This document shows positions 12,714 through 22,500 of a stretch of DNA of 42,011 nucleotides, piece by piece (positions within the stretch are counted from its first letter, which is position 1; the number at the start of each line of letters is the position of its first letter). The translations under genes and the position numbers were made by a program. The DNA lies in the IMG/VR virus record IMGVR_UViG_3300025645_000150, positions 1-42,011 of that record, one strand, 5' to 3'. The notes under the pieces are model-generated. The model worked only from the letters and a program-made list of their open reading frames with translations, was not told the DNA's origin and searched no databases. This DNA is from a virus.

Positions 12714-15435
12714 TAAGCAGATCAAAGGATCTGAAGGCCTTGCTAAGAAGATTAACAAGGGCGCTGAAAAGATGGTATTTGACATCTTGCAGTCTACACA
12801 GTACTCTACACCTATCCCGTCTACAGTGCGTGAGTTGGCTACCAATGGTGCCGATGCGCAACGTGAGAAGGAGATGGCTATAGAGATACTAACTGGTAAA
12901 GCTAAAGCAGAAGATTACTACATTGAGCGCCACGGCGAGCAATATAATGATAGTAACTTTGATATTAACTATTACAATCTGGATCATTTAGATACAGAAA
13001 ACAACGACGTACTAATTACATACAAAGAGAATGAAGGAACAGGATACTGCGATGTAGTTACGATAAAAGACCACGGTGTTGGTATTGGTGAACGTCGTTT
13101 GGAAGGTGTGCTTGAGCTTGGTTATTCAACTAAGCGTAATACAGCTGAGAACTTCGGTGCGTTTGGTCTTGGTGCCAAGGTTGCATTGTCAACTGGTGTG
13201 GATTTCTATACTATAGAGACTGTACATAATGGTAGGAGGTTCAAAATGAACTGTTACAATTACAAGACAGACTTTATTATACCTGCGTTTAATCCAGGAC
13301 TAGGGCAGCCTAATCCTTACATTACACTTAGTGATGGAACTAAGGTATACTATGAAGATGCCAAAGCAAAGAATCAAACCATAATATCGTTTGGGGTCAA
13401 AAAGCACAACAGACGAGATTACCGTGATGCGGTAGAAGAGCAGTTGATGTATATGCCTAACATTAAATTTAAGCGTATTGCAGAAGATGGTTATGAAAGG
13501 GAAGAAAACATTCACCCAAGAGTTATGCACAACTCTGATAACTTGATTATCTCTGATACATATTTGTTTAGTAAACCGCACATTGTATTAACTAAAGATG
13601 TAGGCGCACCAACCGGTGTTAACTATGGCTTTGTTGATTTCCGTGAGTTGGAAATGCAGCAGATGTGGGGACCAATTGCTTTCAAATGTCCTGCAAGACA
13701 AGTAATCAATGACCCAGATACTGGTGAAGAGATTGTATTGCAAGATGGTGTAGATGTTACGCCGTCACGTGAGAAGGTAATATGGAATGAGAACACTAAA
13801 GCATACATCAAGTCTGTAATTGAAGCAGCTGCTGATGAGGCTAGTGAGATTGTACAAGAAGAGCTTAAGCAAACAGACTTTGTGTCTTGGTTGATAGCTT
13901 GTAAGAAAGTCTTAACTAAAGCTGACAGCGGTAGTGTGCTTGGTAGATTGTCTAACATTATTGACCAGGAACAACTCAAGCCTAAGTTTGGGCCTGACCC
14001 AAGACTTAAGAATGAATCTGTAAAAGCTTTATTCAGAGGTATGAAGGTTGAGGTTGTAACTAAGAGCAGAGATTATGGTACTGGTGAAGATACTATTGAG
14101 AGAAATGCTATTGAAAACTACAGCCAATTGAGAGAGAATAACATCTTTATCATGGGTGAAGAGAATCATAGCAAGTACAAAGATATGTATCTTATACACG
14201 AGTGTGATGGTCCTGTTATTTGTATTAAGCCTGTAGAGAACTGGGAGCCTAGTACTGTTGTTAGTACTGAGTCTGTTAAAGCAAGCAAGAAAGCACTTGC
14301 TAAACGTGCTAGAGTTCTTGAGTTAATTACTGAGTCTACTCACAGTCGTAACTATGACGACATAGAGGTAAATGAAGAGTGGTTAGAAGAATACAAAGAT
14401 GAGATTGCTAAAGCAAAGGAGGTTGCACAGTTCGAGAACATTACACCAGCTGAACGTCGTAAGATAGAAGAGCGTATGGTTGCATACACTTTTAGATACA
14501 ACGAAAAGCATTGGCATAGTTCTGGTAGTGACAACCGCTACATCAGAGACAAGATTGAACCAAAGGTAAAAGATCTTATGAAGACTCAGCGTACTACCTA
14601 TTACGGTACTGCAGCTGATGATGATAAACTGATGGTAGCTTGTGGTATGATACATCCTTTTGCTCCTAACATTCGTCAAGTATACAAAGATATGCCTGGA
14701 TGGAGAACTGAAGGTCAAGACGATAGACTGTTTTTCTTTGATACTCCAGCTGTTAGACTTGGTACTGGTGAGTTTACAAAACCAACTACTACAGTCAACA
14801 GTGATGACGGTACGGTATATCACAATACTAATTTTGATTGGGATACACCACAGGTTATCAGAGTCTCACAGAGCAATGTTAAACACATTAGCATGAATCC
14901 TAATGTTAAACACATTGATGAATTCTTTTTACAATTAACACCTAATGGAGGATATACTATGGATGAATACGCAATTAAGTGGTACACTGCAGACAAGATG
15001 AAGAGTATCACAGATAAGACATATTTATATTGTCTTAAGGACATTAATCCAGACTTGTTTGAAAAGTATCAGGATGTATACAATGCATCTGATGTGGATG
15101 TAAGAGTAAGTCAGTGGATGAAAGATACTGATATATTTCCTATGGTCGAGAAGATTGTGGAAATGCATAACTTCTGCAAAGACAACGATGACGCCGCTGC
15201 TATACAGCAGAAGAGTCGTGAACTCTTTGTGCTAGATGTACCAGAAGCTATTGGTCAAGATCAAGAGTTGATGGATAAGTTTAATGAGCTTCAAGAGTGG
15301 TCTGAGGGTGTGCATACACTATTGGATTGTATTAGTGAAGTATCATACTGTCCTAATAATGATCATGATTTAGATCAGGATCTTATTAAAGAAATCAAGG
15401 TTTACCTGGACGCTAAAGGCAGGCTAGACTGGTAA
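12694..15435 (+). CDS. rIIA: rIIA-like GHKL ATPase (913 aa)
   Basis: The N-terminal quarter is a GHKL (gyrase/Hsp90/histidine kinase) ATP-binding domain. The N box is ELATNGADA (E47, N51, D54), G1 is DHGVG (126-130), a conserved YSTKRN follows, and G2 is GAFGLGAK (155-162). The large remainder is mixed helical. Phage T4 rIIA, a membrane-associated protein controlling lysis inhibition and excluded in lambda lysogens, has the same GHKL start. The gene is followed by a terminator and then an rIIB-like gene, the T4 order. At 913 aa it is longer than T4 rIIA (725 aa). Confidence 0.85.
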   Translation: MSIKTIDKQIKGSEGLAKKINKGAEKMVFDILQSTQYSTPIPSTVRELATNGADAQREKEMAIEILTGKAKAEDYYIERHGEQYNDSNFDINYYNLDHLDTENNDVLITYKENEGTGYCDVVTIKDHGVGIGERRLEGVLELGYSTKRNTAENFGAFGLGAKVALSTGVDFYTIETVHNGRRFKMNCYNYKTDFIIPAFNPGLGQPNPYITLSDGTKVYYEDAKAKNQTIISFGVKKHNRRDYRDAVEEQLMYMPNIKFKRIAEDGYEREENIHPRVMHNSDNLIISDTYLFSKPHIVLTKDVGAPTGVNYGFVDFRELEMQQMWGPIAFKCPARQVINDPDTGEEIVLQDGVDVTPSREKVIWNENTKAYIKSVIEAAADEASEIVQEELKQTDFVSWLIACKKVLTKADSGSVLGRLSNIIDQEQLKPKFGPDPRLKNESVKALFRGMKVEVVTKSRDYGTGEDTIERNAIENYSQLRENNIFIMGEENHSKYKDMYLIHECDGPVICIKPVENWEPSTVVSTESVKASKKALAKRARVLELITESTHSRNYDDIEVNEEWLEEYKDEIAKAKEVAQFENITPAERRKIEERMVAYTFRYNEKHWHSSGSDNRYIRDKIEPKVKDLMKTQRTTYYGTAADDDKLMVACGMIHPFAPNIRQVYKDMPGWRTEGQDDRLFFFDTPAVRLGTGEFTKPTTTVNSDDGTVYHNTNFDWDTPQVIRVSQSNVKHISMNPNVKHIDEFFLQLTPNGGYTMDEYAIKWYTADKMKSITDKTYLYCLKDINPDLFEKYQDVYNASDVDVRVSQWMKDTDIFPMVEKIVEMHNFCKDNDDAAAIQQKSRELFVLDVPEAIGQDQELMDKFNELQEWSEGVHTLLDCISEVSYCPNNDHDLDQDLIKEIKVYLDAKGRLDW

Positions 15436-15442
15436 TAATCAG

Positions 15443-15478
15443 CAAGTTACAGGGGTGAAATATCCCCTGTATTACTTG
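15443..15478 (+). terminator. Terminator between the rIIA-like and rIIB-like genes
   Basis: CAAGT (15443-15447) pairs with ACTTG (15474-15478), and inside it ACAGGGG pairs with CCCCTGT around a seven-base loop. It begins 8 nt after the stop codon. A run of T residues follows at about 15491. Confidence 0.78.
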
Positions 15479-15526
15479 TATAAACAAAATTTTTATATTA
15501 TTTTTAACCCTAATTAATTAATTATC

Positions 15527-16705
15527 ATGATTACAATTAATGTTATTGAGAACCAAATATCTGGTTCGTACGGCGACAAGCCGTTTAGTGTCAACTACTC
15601 CGAGGACACTTATAGAAAAATGATGGAGTTATCTGACAGACAACAGTCTGTTACAACTATGGACGAGTACAATGCACTCATGGAAGAGTTTGCTAAGCTT
15701 ACTGTCCAAGACTACAAAACAACTGTAGAAACTGCGTGCCCGTGGATTTATGTCAACGAAGGTACAGGCGAGTTCTTTTTGAAGCACGAAGGTGTAGTAT
15801 CTAGTATACCTATGCCACAAGCTTTGGTTGACCGTATCTTTGAATCACTTGACAAGGGTGTAGATTTTGAACCACTTGTAAAAATGTGGATTAGATTCTT
15901 ACGTAACCCTATTCTTCGTCAGAAGATGAACAACTGTAACTGTGAGAAAGGTGAGAAGTTCACTGAGAAGTTTTTTAACTTTGTTAACTTACAGTATGTA
16001 CATCCTAAACTGAAAGAAGAGTTAATAGAAGAACACGGCTTGAGTGAAGAAGTTGCTGAGCGTAGAGCTACTATGTATCAGATGAAGATTACTCAAGAAG
16101 GTTTGCTTAATGGCTACAAGGTATCTCACGAAGTTATGTATGCGTATGACACAGAGACTGGTGAAGTAGTAGATCGTTACAAGCGTACATTCAATCCTGA
16201 TACAGGTGAGATTGAAGAAGGCGGATTGCCTGAGCATGTAGAAGATAGATTGTTTCAGCCTGCTATCATGGGTACTAGCGGTGATGCATTTTACTGTGAG
16301 GGCCCTAATGGTTACGCTAATCCAGGACACTTTATCAAAGTTGGTTGTACACACAGATTACCAGATTGGTCTTATGTAAATACAAACGACAATGCATCTT
16401 GTGTTAAAGGTTTACACTTCGGTGGTCTTAAGTACATTGCATACTACAGCGGTGAGATCCACAACATTTTTGTTGATCCTATGCATGTTGGTGCAGTGCC
16501 TGATGACGAGACTGGTGCAATCAGATGTTTACAGTATTTTGTACATTCATCTCTGGCTGGTGTAAATGGTAGTATCTATCACAGTTCTACCTATGCAGCT
16601 AAGACTGATGCTGAGTGGGAAGAGATGCGCAAAGAAGCGGTCGCTGATTACTCTGACATTAAAACAGAGATTGATAAAGATATTGCAGAGGTTAATTCTC
16701 TGTAA
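15527..16705 (+). CDS. rIIB: rIIB-like protein (392 aa)
   Basis: The protein carries the region typical of phage rIIB relatives: CVKGLHFGGLKYIAYYSG (about residues 290-307), followed by IFVDPMHVGAVPDDETGAIRC. The central part has an unusual CNCEKGEKF segment (about 136-144). It lies 91 nt after the rIIA-like gene, so the pair probably acts together, as in T4. N-terminal strands (MITINVIENQISGSYGDKPF) precede a helical region. No enzyme motif is known in this family. Confidence 0.82.
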   Translation: MITINVIENQISGSYGDKPFSVNYSEDTYRKMMELSDRQQSVTTMDEYNALMEEFAKLTVQDYKTTVETACPWIYVNEGTGEFFLKHEGVVSSIPMPQALVDRIFESLDKGVDFEPLVKMWIRFLRNPILRQKMNNCNCEKGEKFTEKFFNFVNLQYVHPKLKEELIEEHGLSEEVAERRATMYQMKITQEGLLNGYKVSHEVMYAYDTETGEVVDRYKRTFNPDTGEIEEGGLPEHVEDRLFQPAIMGTSGDAFYCEGPNGYANPGHFIKVGCTHRLPDWSYVNTNDNASCVKGLHFGGLKYIAYYSGEIHNIFVDPMHVGAVPDDETGAIRCLQYFVHSSLAGVNGSIYHSSTYAAKTDAEWEEMRKEAVADYSDIKTEIDKDIAEVNSL

Positions 16706-16731
16706 TGTTTGTGTATTCATGATTCTAGTGG

Positions 16732-16750
16732 GGGGACGAAAGTCCCCTTT
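16732..16750 (+). terminator. Terminator after the rIIB-like gene
   Basis: GGGGAC (16732-16737) pairs with GTCCCC (16742-16747) around a GAAA tetraloop, followed by TTTCT. Outer CTAG repeats can extend the stem. It lies 27 nt after the stop codon. Confidence 0.82.
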
Positions 16751-16779
16751 CTAGTCTCTTAACTTTAAATCCTATTAAC

Positions 16780-17523
16780 ATGAGTAAGATAGTACTTATA
16801 GATGCAGATAGCCTACTGTATTTTGAGATGGGTAAAGATACCCTAGAAGAGGCAATTGATGGAATAAACCAAAGAATACAACAGATACTTATTGAAACAG
16901 AAGCTGAAAGCTATATAGGATATTTAACATTAGGTAAATGTTTTAGGTATGATGTCGCTAAGACCGTGCCTTACAAACACAACAGAAAAGGTGGTTTAAA
17001 GCCGCCTATATTTTATGCATTACGTGTCTATGTACAGCAGGCCCACGGGTTTAGAGCTGTAGATGGATATGAAGCAGATGATATGGTTGGTATAGCAAAA
17101 GATTATTTTATATCACAAGGTCGTGAAGCTGTTATATCTAGTCCCGATAAAGATGTGTTACAACAGATTAGGGGCAGACATTACAACTATCAGAAGGCTG
17201 AGTTTGTAGAGACTACTGCTGAAGACGCTAAGAAGTTTCTTTGGAAGCAGGTTCTAATGGGCGACAGTACTGATGGCATACCAGGCATACCAGGTCTTGG
17301 ACCTAAGACTGCAGATGCTATCATTGATAACATGCCAAAGTCAAAGTTAGCTTATCACGAGGTAGTATTGTCTCATTATATGGCTAAGTTTGATTTGCCT
17401 GAAGCTGTAGATAGATTTGCAGAAACATTTAAACTTGTATACATACTTAAAAGTCTAGAAGACTTACATGAGTCTGCATATCTTGATGCGTTTAACCTTC
17501 AAACTTTTAACACTGATGAATAA
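16780..17523 (+). CDS. 5'-3' exonuclease / flap endonuclease (247 aa)
   Basis: FEN-type nuclease of the T5 exonuclease / Pol I 5'-domain family. The first acidic pair is in LIDADSLLY (D8, D10). The second cluster is in DGYEADDMVG (about 92-101). SSPDKDVLQQI contributes the third. GDSTDGIPGIPGLGPKTA (about 164-181) is the last acidic cluster plus helix-hairpin-helix DNA-binding motif. It removes primers and flaps and complements the polymerase, which lacks this domain. Its stop overlaps the next start (ATGAATAA). Confidence 0.93.
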   Translation: MSKIVLIDADSLLYFEMGKDTLEEAIDGINQRIQQILIETEAESYIGYLTLGKCFRYDVAKTVPYKHNRKGGLKPPIFYALRVYVQQAHGFRAVDGYEADDMVGIAKDYFISQGREAVISSPDKDVLQQIRGRHYNYQKAEFVETTAEDAKKFLWKQVLMGDSTDGIPGIPGLGPKTADAIIDNMPKSKLAYHEVVLSHYMAKFDLPEAVDRFAETFKLVYILKSLEDLHESAYLDAFNLQTFNTDE

Positions 17524-18253
17524 TACAGATAAAAAACAAGTTAAGTGGGCCCTAGAAAGCCCACTAGCCTTGTCCCTTGAGGGCGAGCTTAAGTTTAACA
17601 ATAGTAAAGATGTTATTACTAGTGTTTCTTTTAATAATCCAGAACTTACTATTTCTTTAGGCGATACTCAGATGTTTCGCAAGATGCCATTTAAGGTAAA
17701 CATTATTGAGAAGACATCTTCTACAAAGTGTGAGCTAAAGGTTGCACCTAGAACAAAGTCTTCTGTGTTTATTATGCCTATGCTTAGTGGTAGTAAAGAG
17801 TTATATTTTTATGATTCTTTATTCTTGAACTGTTTTATAGGCACTAAAGATCATCCTAACAGTGTTGTTTTATTGTATAGATTTTCTGGTAGCGCTCTGT
17901 TCCTTAAGTTTGAGCAGGCTCTTAAGAAGTTTACGACGTTTATAGATATGCAAGATCCAAGTCCACATCATGTTATGTTTATCTTTGATATACCTAGTAA
18001 GTATAAAGATGATTATAACAGATTTATTCTTGGTAAGTATTCTCATTTTTCTCCTGAGTTGAAGGATGCTATATTTAAGTTTCACAAAACAGATATGCAT
18101 TCATCGCTTGGCCAGATACTTTACAAAAGTGAGAAGCGTCGTTTAAGACTGAGTCAGAATCTTGGTATGGAGATACCTACAGACATGGAATTGTTTGATG
18201 TGCCAGATCCTGAAGATGAAATATATAACCCAAAAATTTATACAAATGAGTAA
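17516..18253 (+). CDS. Hypothetical protein, 245 aa
   Basis: ATG 17516 is chosen over 17468 because it overlaps the previous stop in the ATGAATAA pattern and gives a sensible polar N-terminus (MNNTDKKQVKWALESP). The first half is beta-rich (LSLEGELKFNN, ITSVSFNNPELTISLGD). The second half holds LKKFTTFIDMQDPSPHHVMF and a charged end (DVPDPEDEIYNPKIY). No catalytic motif is recognised. It lies between two DNA-repair-type enzymes with overlapping ends and may be an accessory to them. Confidence 0.65.
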   Translation: MNNTDKKQVKWALESPLALSLEGELKFNNSKDVITSVSFNNPELTISLGDTQMFRKMPFKVNIIEKTSSTKCELKVAPRTKSSVFIMPMLSGSKELYFYDSLFLNCFIGTKDHPNSVVLLYRFSGSALFLKFEQALKKFTTFIDMQDPSPHHVMFIFDIPSKYKDDYNRFILGKYSHFSPELKDAIFKFHKTDMHSSLGQILYKSEKRRLRLSQNLGMEIPTDMELFDVPDPEDEIYNPKIYTNE

Positions 18254-18965
18254 AGGAATAGAAAAGCAAGTAGGGGATTGGTATCCCTTGCTTGAACCAA
18301 TACTAAGTTCAAGTTACTTTAATAGCTTGACTACAACAATAAAGAAAGGTAAAGCAGAAGGTAGGATTATATATCCTGATACAAAGCTTACCTTTCGTGC
18401 ATTTAAACTCTGTCAACTAAAAGATCTTAAGGTAGTTATCCTTGGACAAGATCCTTATCATGATGGCAGTGCAACCGGGTTGGCTTTTGCTAACAACGGT
18501 GACGGTCCTAGAATTAGTCCTAGCTTGGCTTGGATTAAGAAAGCTCTAGAACATGATTATGATACACTATGTCTTGACTTTGACTACGATCTTACTAGTT
18601 GGGCTGACCAAGGTGTGTTGTTATTGAATACTGCACTAACTGTAGAGAAGGGTAAAGCCGGATCTCACACGGTGTTGTGGAATACATTTACTAAAGAATT
18701 ATTAAATTCGTTAACAAATACCAAAGATGATATTATATTTGTACTATGGGGCAAGAAAGCCCAAGACTATGCAAAGTTCATTAAAGGAAATAATAAGATT
18801 GTCACTGCTCCGCATCCCGCTGCTGATGCTTATACTGGTGGGTCTGCTGGGTTTCATACTAGTGGTACCTTTCGTGCTATTAATGACTTTCTTAATATTC
18901 CTATTAAGTGGAATACACATTGTGGTGAGCCTTTGCCTCTTGAGCGTAGCGAAGTTCCTTTCTAA
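18246..18965 (+). CDS. ung: Uracil-DNA glycosylase, family 1 (239 aa)
   Basis: UNG removes uracil from DNA. The catalytic water-activating loop is present (VVILGQDPYHDG), with the uracil-pocket segment GLAFAN, the LLNTALTVEKGKAGSH strand, and the leucine-loop region HPAADAYTGGSAGF instead of the cellular HPSPLSAHRGF, a variant common in distant phage UNGs. ATG 18246 is chosen because it overlaps the previous stop (ATGAGTAA); an upstream ATG at 18162 would place 28 unrelated residues in front. Its role may be repair of deaminated cytosine. Confidence 0.93.
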   Translation: MSKGIEKQVGDWYPLLEPILSSSYFNSLTTTIKKGKAEGRIIYPDTKLTFRAFKLCQLKDLKVVILGQDPYHDGSATGLAFANNGDGPRISPSLAWIKKALEHDYDTLCLDFDYDLTSWADQGVLLLNTALTVEKGKAGSHTVLWNTFTKELLNSLTNTKDDIIFVLWGKKAQDYAKFIKGNNKIVTAPHPAADAYTGGSAGFHTSGTFRAINDFLNIPIKWNTHCGEPLPLERSEVPF

Positions 18966-18975
18966 ATTTTAAATT

Positions 18976-19533
18976 ATGAAACAGTTAGCAAGAATTATTA
19001 AAGACTGTGGTCACCGTGGAAAGGTGGGCCACATTTATGAAGTGATAGAAAAGAATCCAGGAGATGGATTTAGATTAGTAATACCAGGTCAAACTCAATT
19101 TACATTTTGGTATCCGGAAGATTGCATAGAAGAGGTTGAGCTTGGGGCGTGCACTGTGCCGTCCTTTGATGTAGGTAAGTGGACAGAAAGTATAAAAGCT
19201 TTAGAAGAAACTACTACTGGCCTAGATTTAGAGGATATAAAGAAAAAATCTACTTGGAAAGTCCCTGAGAATGCAGATTTTGCATGGCACTTGGACAAAG
19301 TTACTGAATCTATCACGGATTTATTAAAGGAAAAGAACGCTGCGTATGGAAACACGGCGCTCAATCCTCTTGGTATCTTTAGCAAGCTTGGTGCAGCTGA
19401 AGCTATCAAGGCTAGGATAGATGACAAGTTAGCCCGCATATCTAACAAGGGTCTTAACGATGATACAGAAGATACAGCTAGAGATCTAGTTGGTTATCTT
19501 TTGTTATTGTTAATGGCTATCGATAGGGATTAA
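18976..19533 (+). CDS. Nucleotide-modification-associated (Nmad1/DUF1599-like) protein, 185 aa
   Basis: The C-terminal half (LLKEKNAAYGNTALNPLGIF, then ARIDDKLARISN, then DTARDLVGYLLLLLMAID) has the all-helical pattern of the DUF1599/Nmad1 family, a MazG-like domain found in phage and often next to base-modification genes. The N-terminal 60 residues (ARIIKDCGHRGKVGHIYEVI, then LVIPGQTQFTFWYPEDC) look like a small beta barrel. This is the last plus-strand gene; its final 17 bp overlap the end of the minus-strand block. No modification enzyme is seen in the window. Confidence 0.72.
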   Translation: MKQLARIIKDCGHRGKVGHIYEVIEKNPGDGFRLVIPGQTQFTFWYPEDCIEEVELGACTVPSFDVGKWTESIKALEETTTGLDLEDIKKKSTWKVPENADFAWHLDKVTESITDLLKEKNAAYGNTALNPLGIFSKLGAAEAIKARIDDKLARISNKGLNDDTEDTARDLVGYLLLLLMAIDRD

Positions 19534-22500
19534 CCTTGTTTTGTTCGTACACTTCTAGTATACGTGACATCTGCTTATAACCAGGGAAGAATGGCAACGA
19601 GTAATATCCCCATGGGGTCTTATCTCTGTTGTCTTCTCTTTGGGTTATAGCATCTACTACCTCATCCCATGTATTGTTTGTAGCTTTTAATGCATCTATT
19701 ACTACACCTGTCATTGGTACAGGAGTTCTGATAAAGCTTACCATTTCATTTGGATTACTTAAGAATCCAAGTTCCATTGCTGTTCTTGATAGCGATGCAT
19801 ACATTTTTCTTGTAGCCCAAGTTTTAGTATATAGTCTTTCATCGTCGTCTCCTTTCATACCAAGGGCCATCAGTGATAGTGCTAGTAATAATACCATTCG
19901 TAGTTCTGCAGCTGCTGCTCTGATCTGTCCCTGTCGCATTGAGAAGTACTCATTGAAAGACATCTTTTGTATGTTTGGATTATCAGGATTGTCTTGTATG
20001 TATTGTTTGAATAGTTTTTCTGCTACCTCTTTGTTAGCTTTCATTTTATATCCTAAACCAAAAGTAGTTGCTTCAGCTGATAGTTTTAGTGCTGTAGCCA
20101 GAGTTCCTTTTATTTTACCAAAGAAGTTCTCTTCTATTTGCCACGCTTCACCTGCTACTACACTGTAACGACCTTGTTCGTATACATCTGCTACAGGGTT
20201 GTATCTAAATGTACCTAGCCTTTCTCTAACTAGACGTGGCATCCAGTTTTTAAACTGCATAACAACATTACCAGTTAGAGTTGTGTTAACTACATTAATA
20301 TCTTCATCAGACATCTGCCCTTTTACAGATCCTCCAACGTATCTTGCTATGCCTCTGAATTTATTCATGCCTTCTTCAGACATTCCTTCTATTTTTAGAC
20401 CATCTTCATTTATAGTTGTTAACTCAAAGATAGACTTGCTTCCTTCTGGTAGCAGTTCTAATCTTTTAGGCATGCCGTCTTCGTTTACGCCATAGTTCTG
20501 GGACATAGCTATCAAGATATTGTTATCAATCATCTCATCCGCCTTACGATATGGGTAGTAAAGTTTATCCATAGTAGCAGTCTTTACTAGTTTACTAGCA
20601 GATAAGTTGTTTGCTACACGCATAGTAAAGTCATCTTGCCAAGGTTGGAAGAAGTTTACTAGTCCTAAGTATTTATCTTTTTGTTTGTAGAATAGACGAT
20701 GTGTTTCCGCCATCTGCTTGTTTGTATAGTGTAATCCTTTAGCTCCCTCCATATATGCAGAAGCTTTGGCTGCTAAGTATGCAGCTGAACCCGGTATGAA
20801 TGCAAGGCCTAATACTTTAGCAGAGAAGTATTGTTTAGCTCCTAGTATTACTTTGTTCTTACTATAACCTCCCCAGTCTGCATCTTTTGTTTGGATACGC
20901 TGTCCATATAGATAGAAGTTTACATACAGTTGTTCAAATGTTTCTAGTGTGTCTCTAGAATTCATTTTTTCTGCTAGTTTACCTGTCTTGTCTAAGAATG
21001 CGTTGCCGGTTGCATCACGTAGTGCAGCTGGATTATCAATTAAGAAACTTTGTAGTGCTAGTATGTGCGCTTCAATCTCTGACTTGTGTGCATAGTTGTG
21101 TACGGATTTACCCATCAAATATAATGCGCGTCCTAAATCTTTTGTTTTTAAACTATTATCTACCTCACCATTAGCATTTCTAACTGGAGCCATGTACAGT
21201 GCAGGTATAGTTGCAATAGGTAAACCAGTAATCTCATCTAACATTCCGCCTTTGAAGTTATCATCTTCACGGATCTTCAATCCTTCTAGTAGTGTGTCAG
21301 AACTTAAGTCGTAGTTACCTGCAGCAATAGAATCAATTATATCTTGATGTATGTTTGCTATGAAGTTACCTTTAATACCTAGGCCTGACATCTCTGCAAA
21401 CTTTCTATTTGTTTTTTGATAGAAGTCAAAGAATTCTTTTAATGGCTTTCTATCATTTAAGTACTTGTATTTATCAGAATAGTACAGCGCTTCTTTTTCA
21501 GGCTTAATCTCTAAGTGATACCAAGCTTTTGGACTTGTCCATGCTGAATCTCTACTGAGGTCATGTGTGTTTAACCAGGCCTGCTTCATTGCTTCACGCT
21601 TCTTTCCACGAACATTATTTGGATCAGGTACCTTCTCATACTTACCTGTCTTCTCATTATACTCTTCGTAGTCTGCAAACATTTCATCTATTCTTGCAAA
21701 CTCTCTTTCTTTCCACTTATCAAACTTCTCTTGGTAACCCTCTTTCTTTTGGAATGTTTCTTTTGCCCATGCCACATCTTTGTTTTTTGCGGCATCACGA
21801 ACTCTTTCATAGTACTCAGGCGTATATTTACCAACCAGGCTGCCAGTGTTCTCATCTATCATTAGTCTGTAAGCATCCATCAGTGACATGCCATTGTCTT
21901 TGGCCCACTGTTCTACGCCGCCCTGATATTTTTTTATTTCTTTTTCTAATTCATTCTGTGCACGACGTGTTCTTTGCTGTGCCTTGTCTATGTATCCCCA
22001 AGCTGTTTGGAATACAGGATGGTCAAACTCTGACGCAGTGGCAAATGTCTTAGTTAAGAAGCTAAACTCTTTTACTAATCTAGTTGGATCTCCTACACCA
22101 AACTCTTGTCCCATACCAACAACTCTATCAGCCAGCTCAGCCTTTAAGTCTTCGTGTGTTCTTTGTATAACACCACTAGCTCTATCAAATCTTTGTACTA
22201 ATTTATTATATGCAGCCTCATCAGACTGTTGTAAATCTTTGAAGAAGTCTCTTGAATATTTAGACATACCTGTATATAAACCAAACTTATCTATCAGGTC
22301 TACCAGTTCGTCCATTTCTATGTAGTCCGCATTTTCTGCGCCGTCTGGCAAGAACTTATCTTTTACTCCTATTCTTTTTTCTAAAGATCTAACCTGTCTT
22401 GCAACTTCAGTAAGAACAGTATCTAATCCTCCATTCAATTGTAGAGCGGTTAGACTTTGTTGTATAGATTCTATCTCTGCAGATAGTTTATCATATTTTT

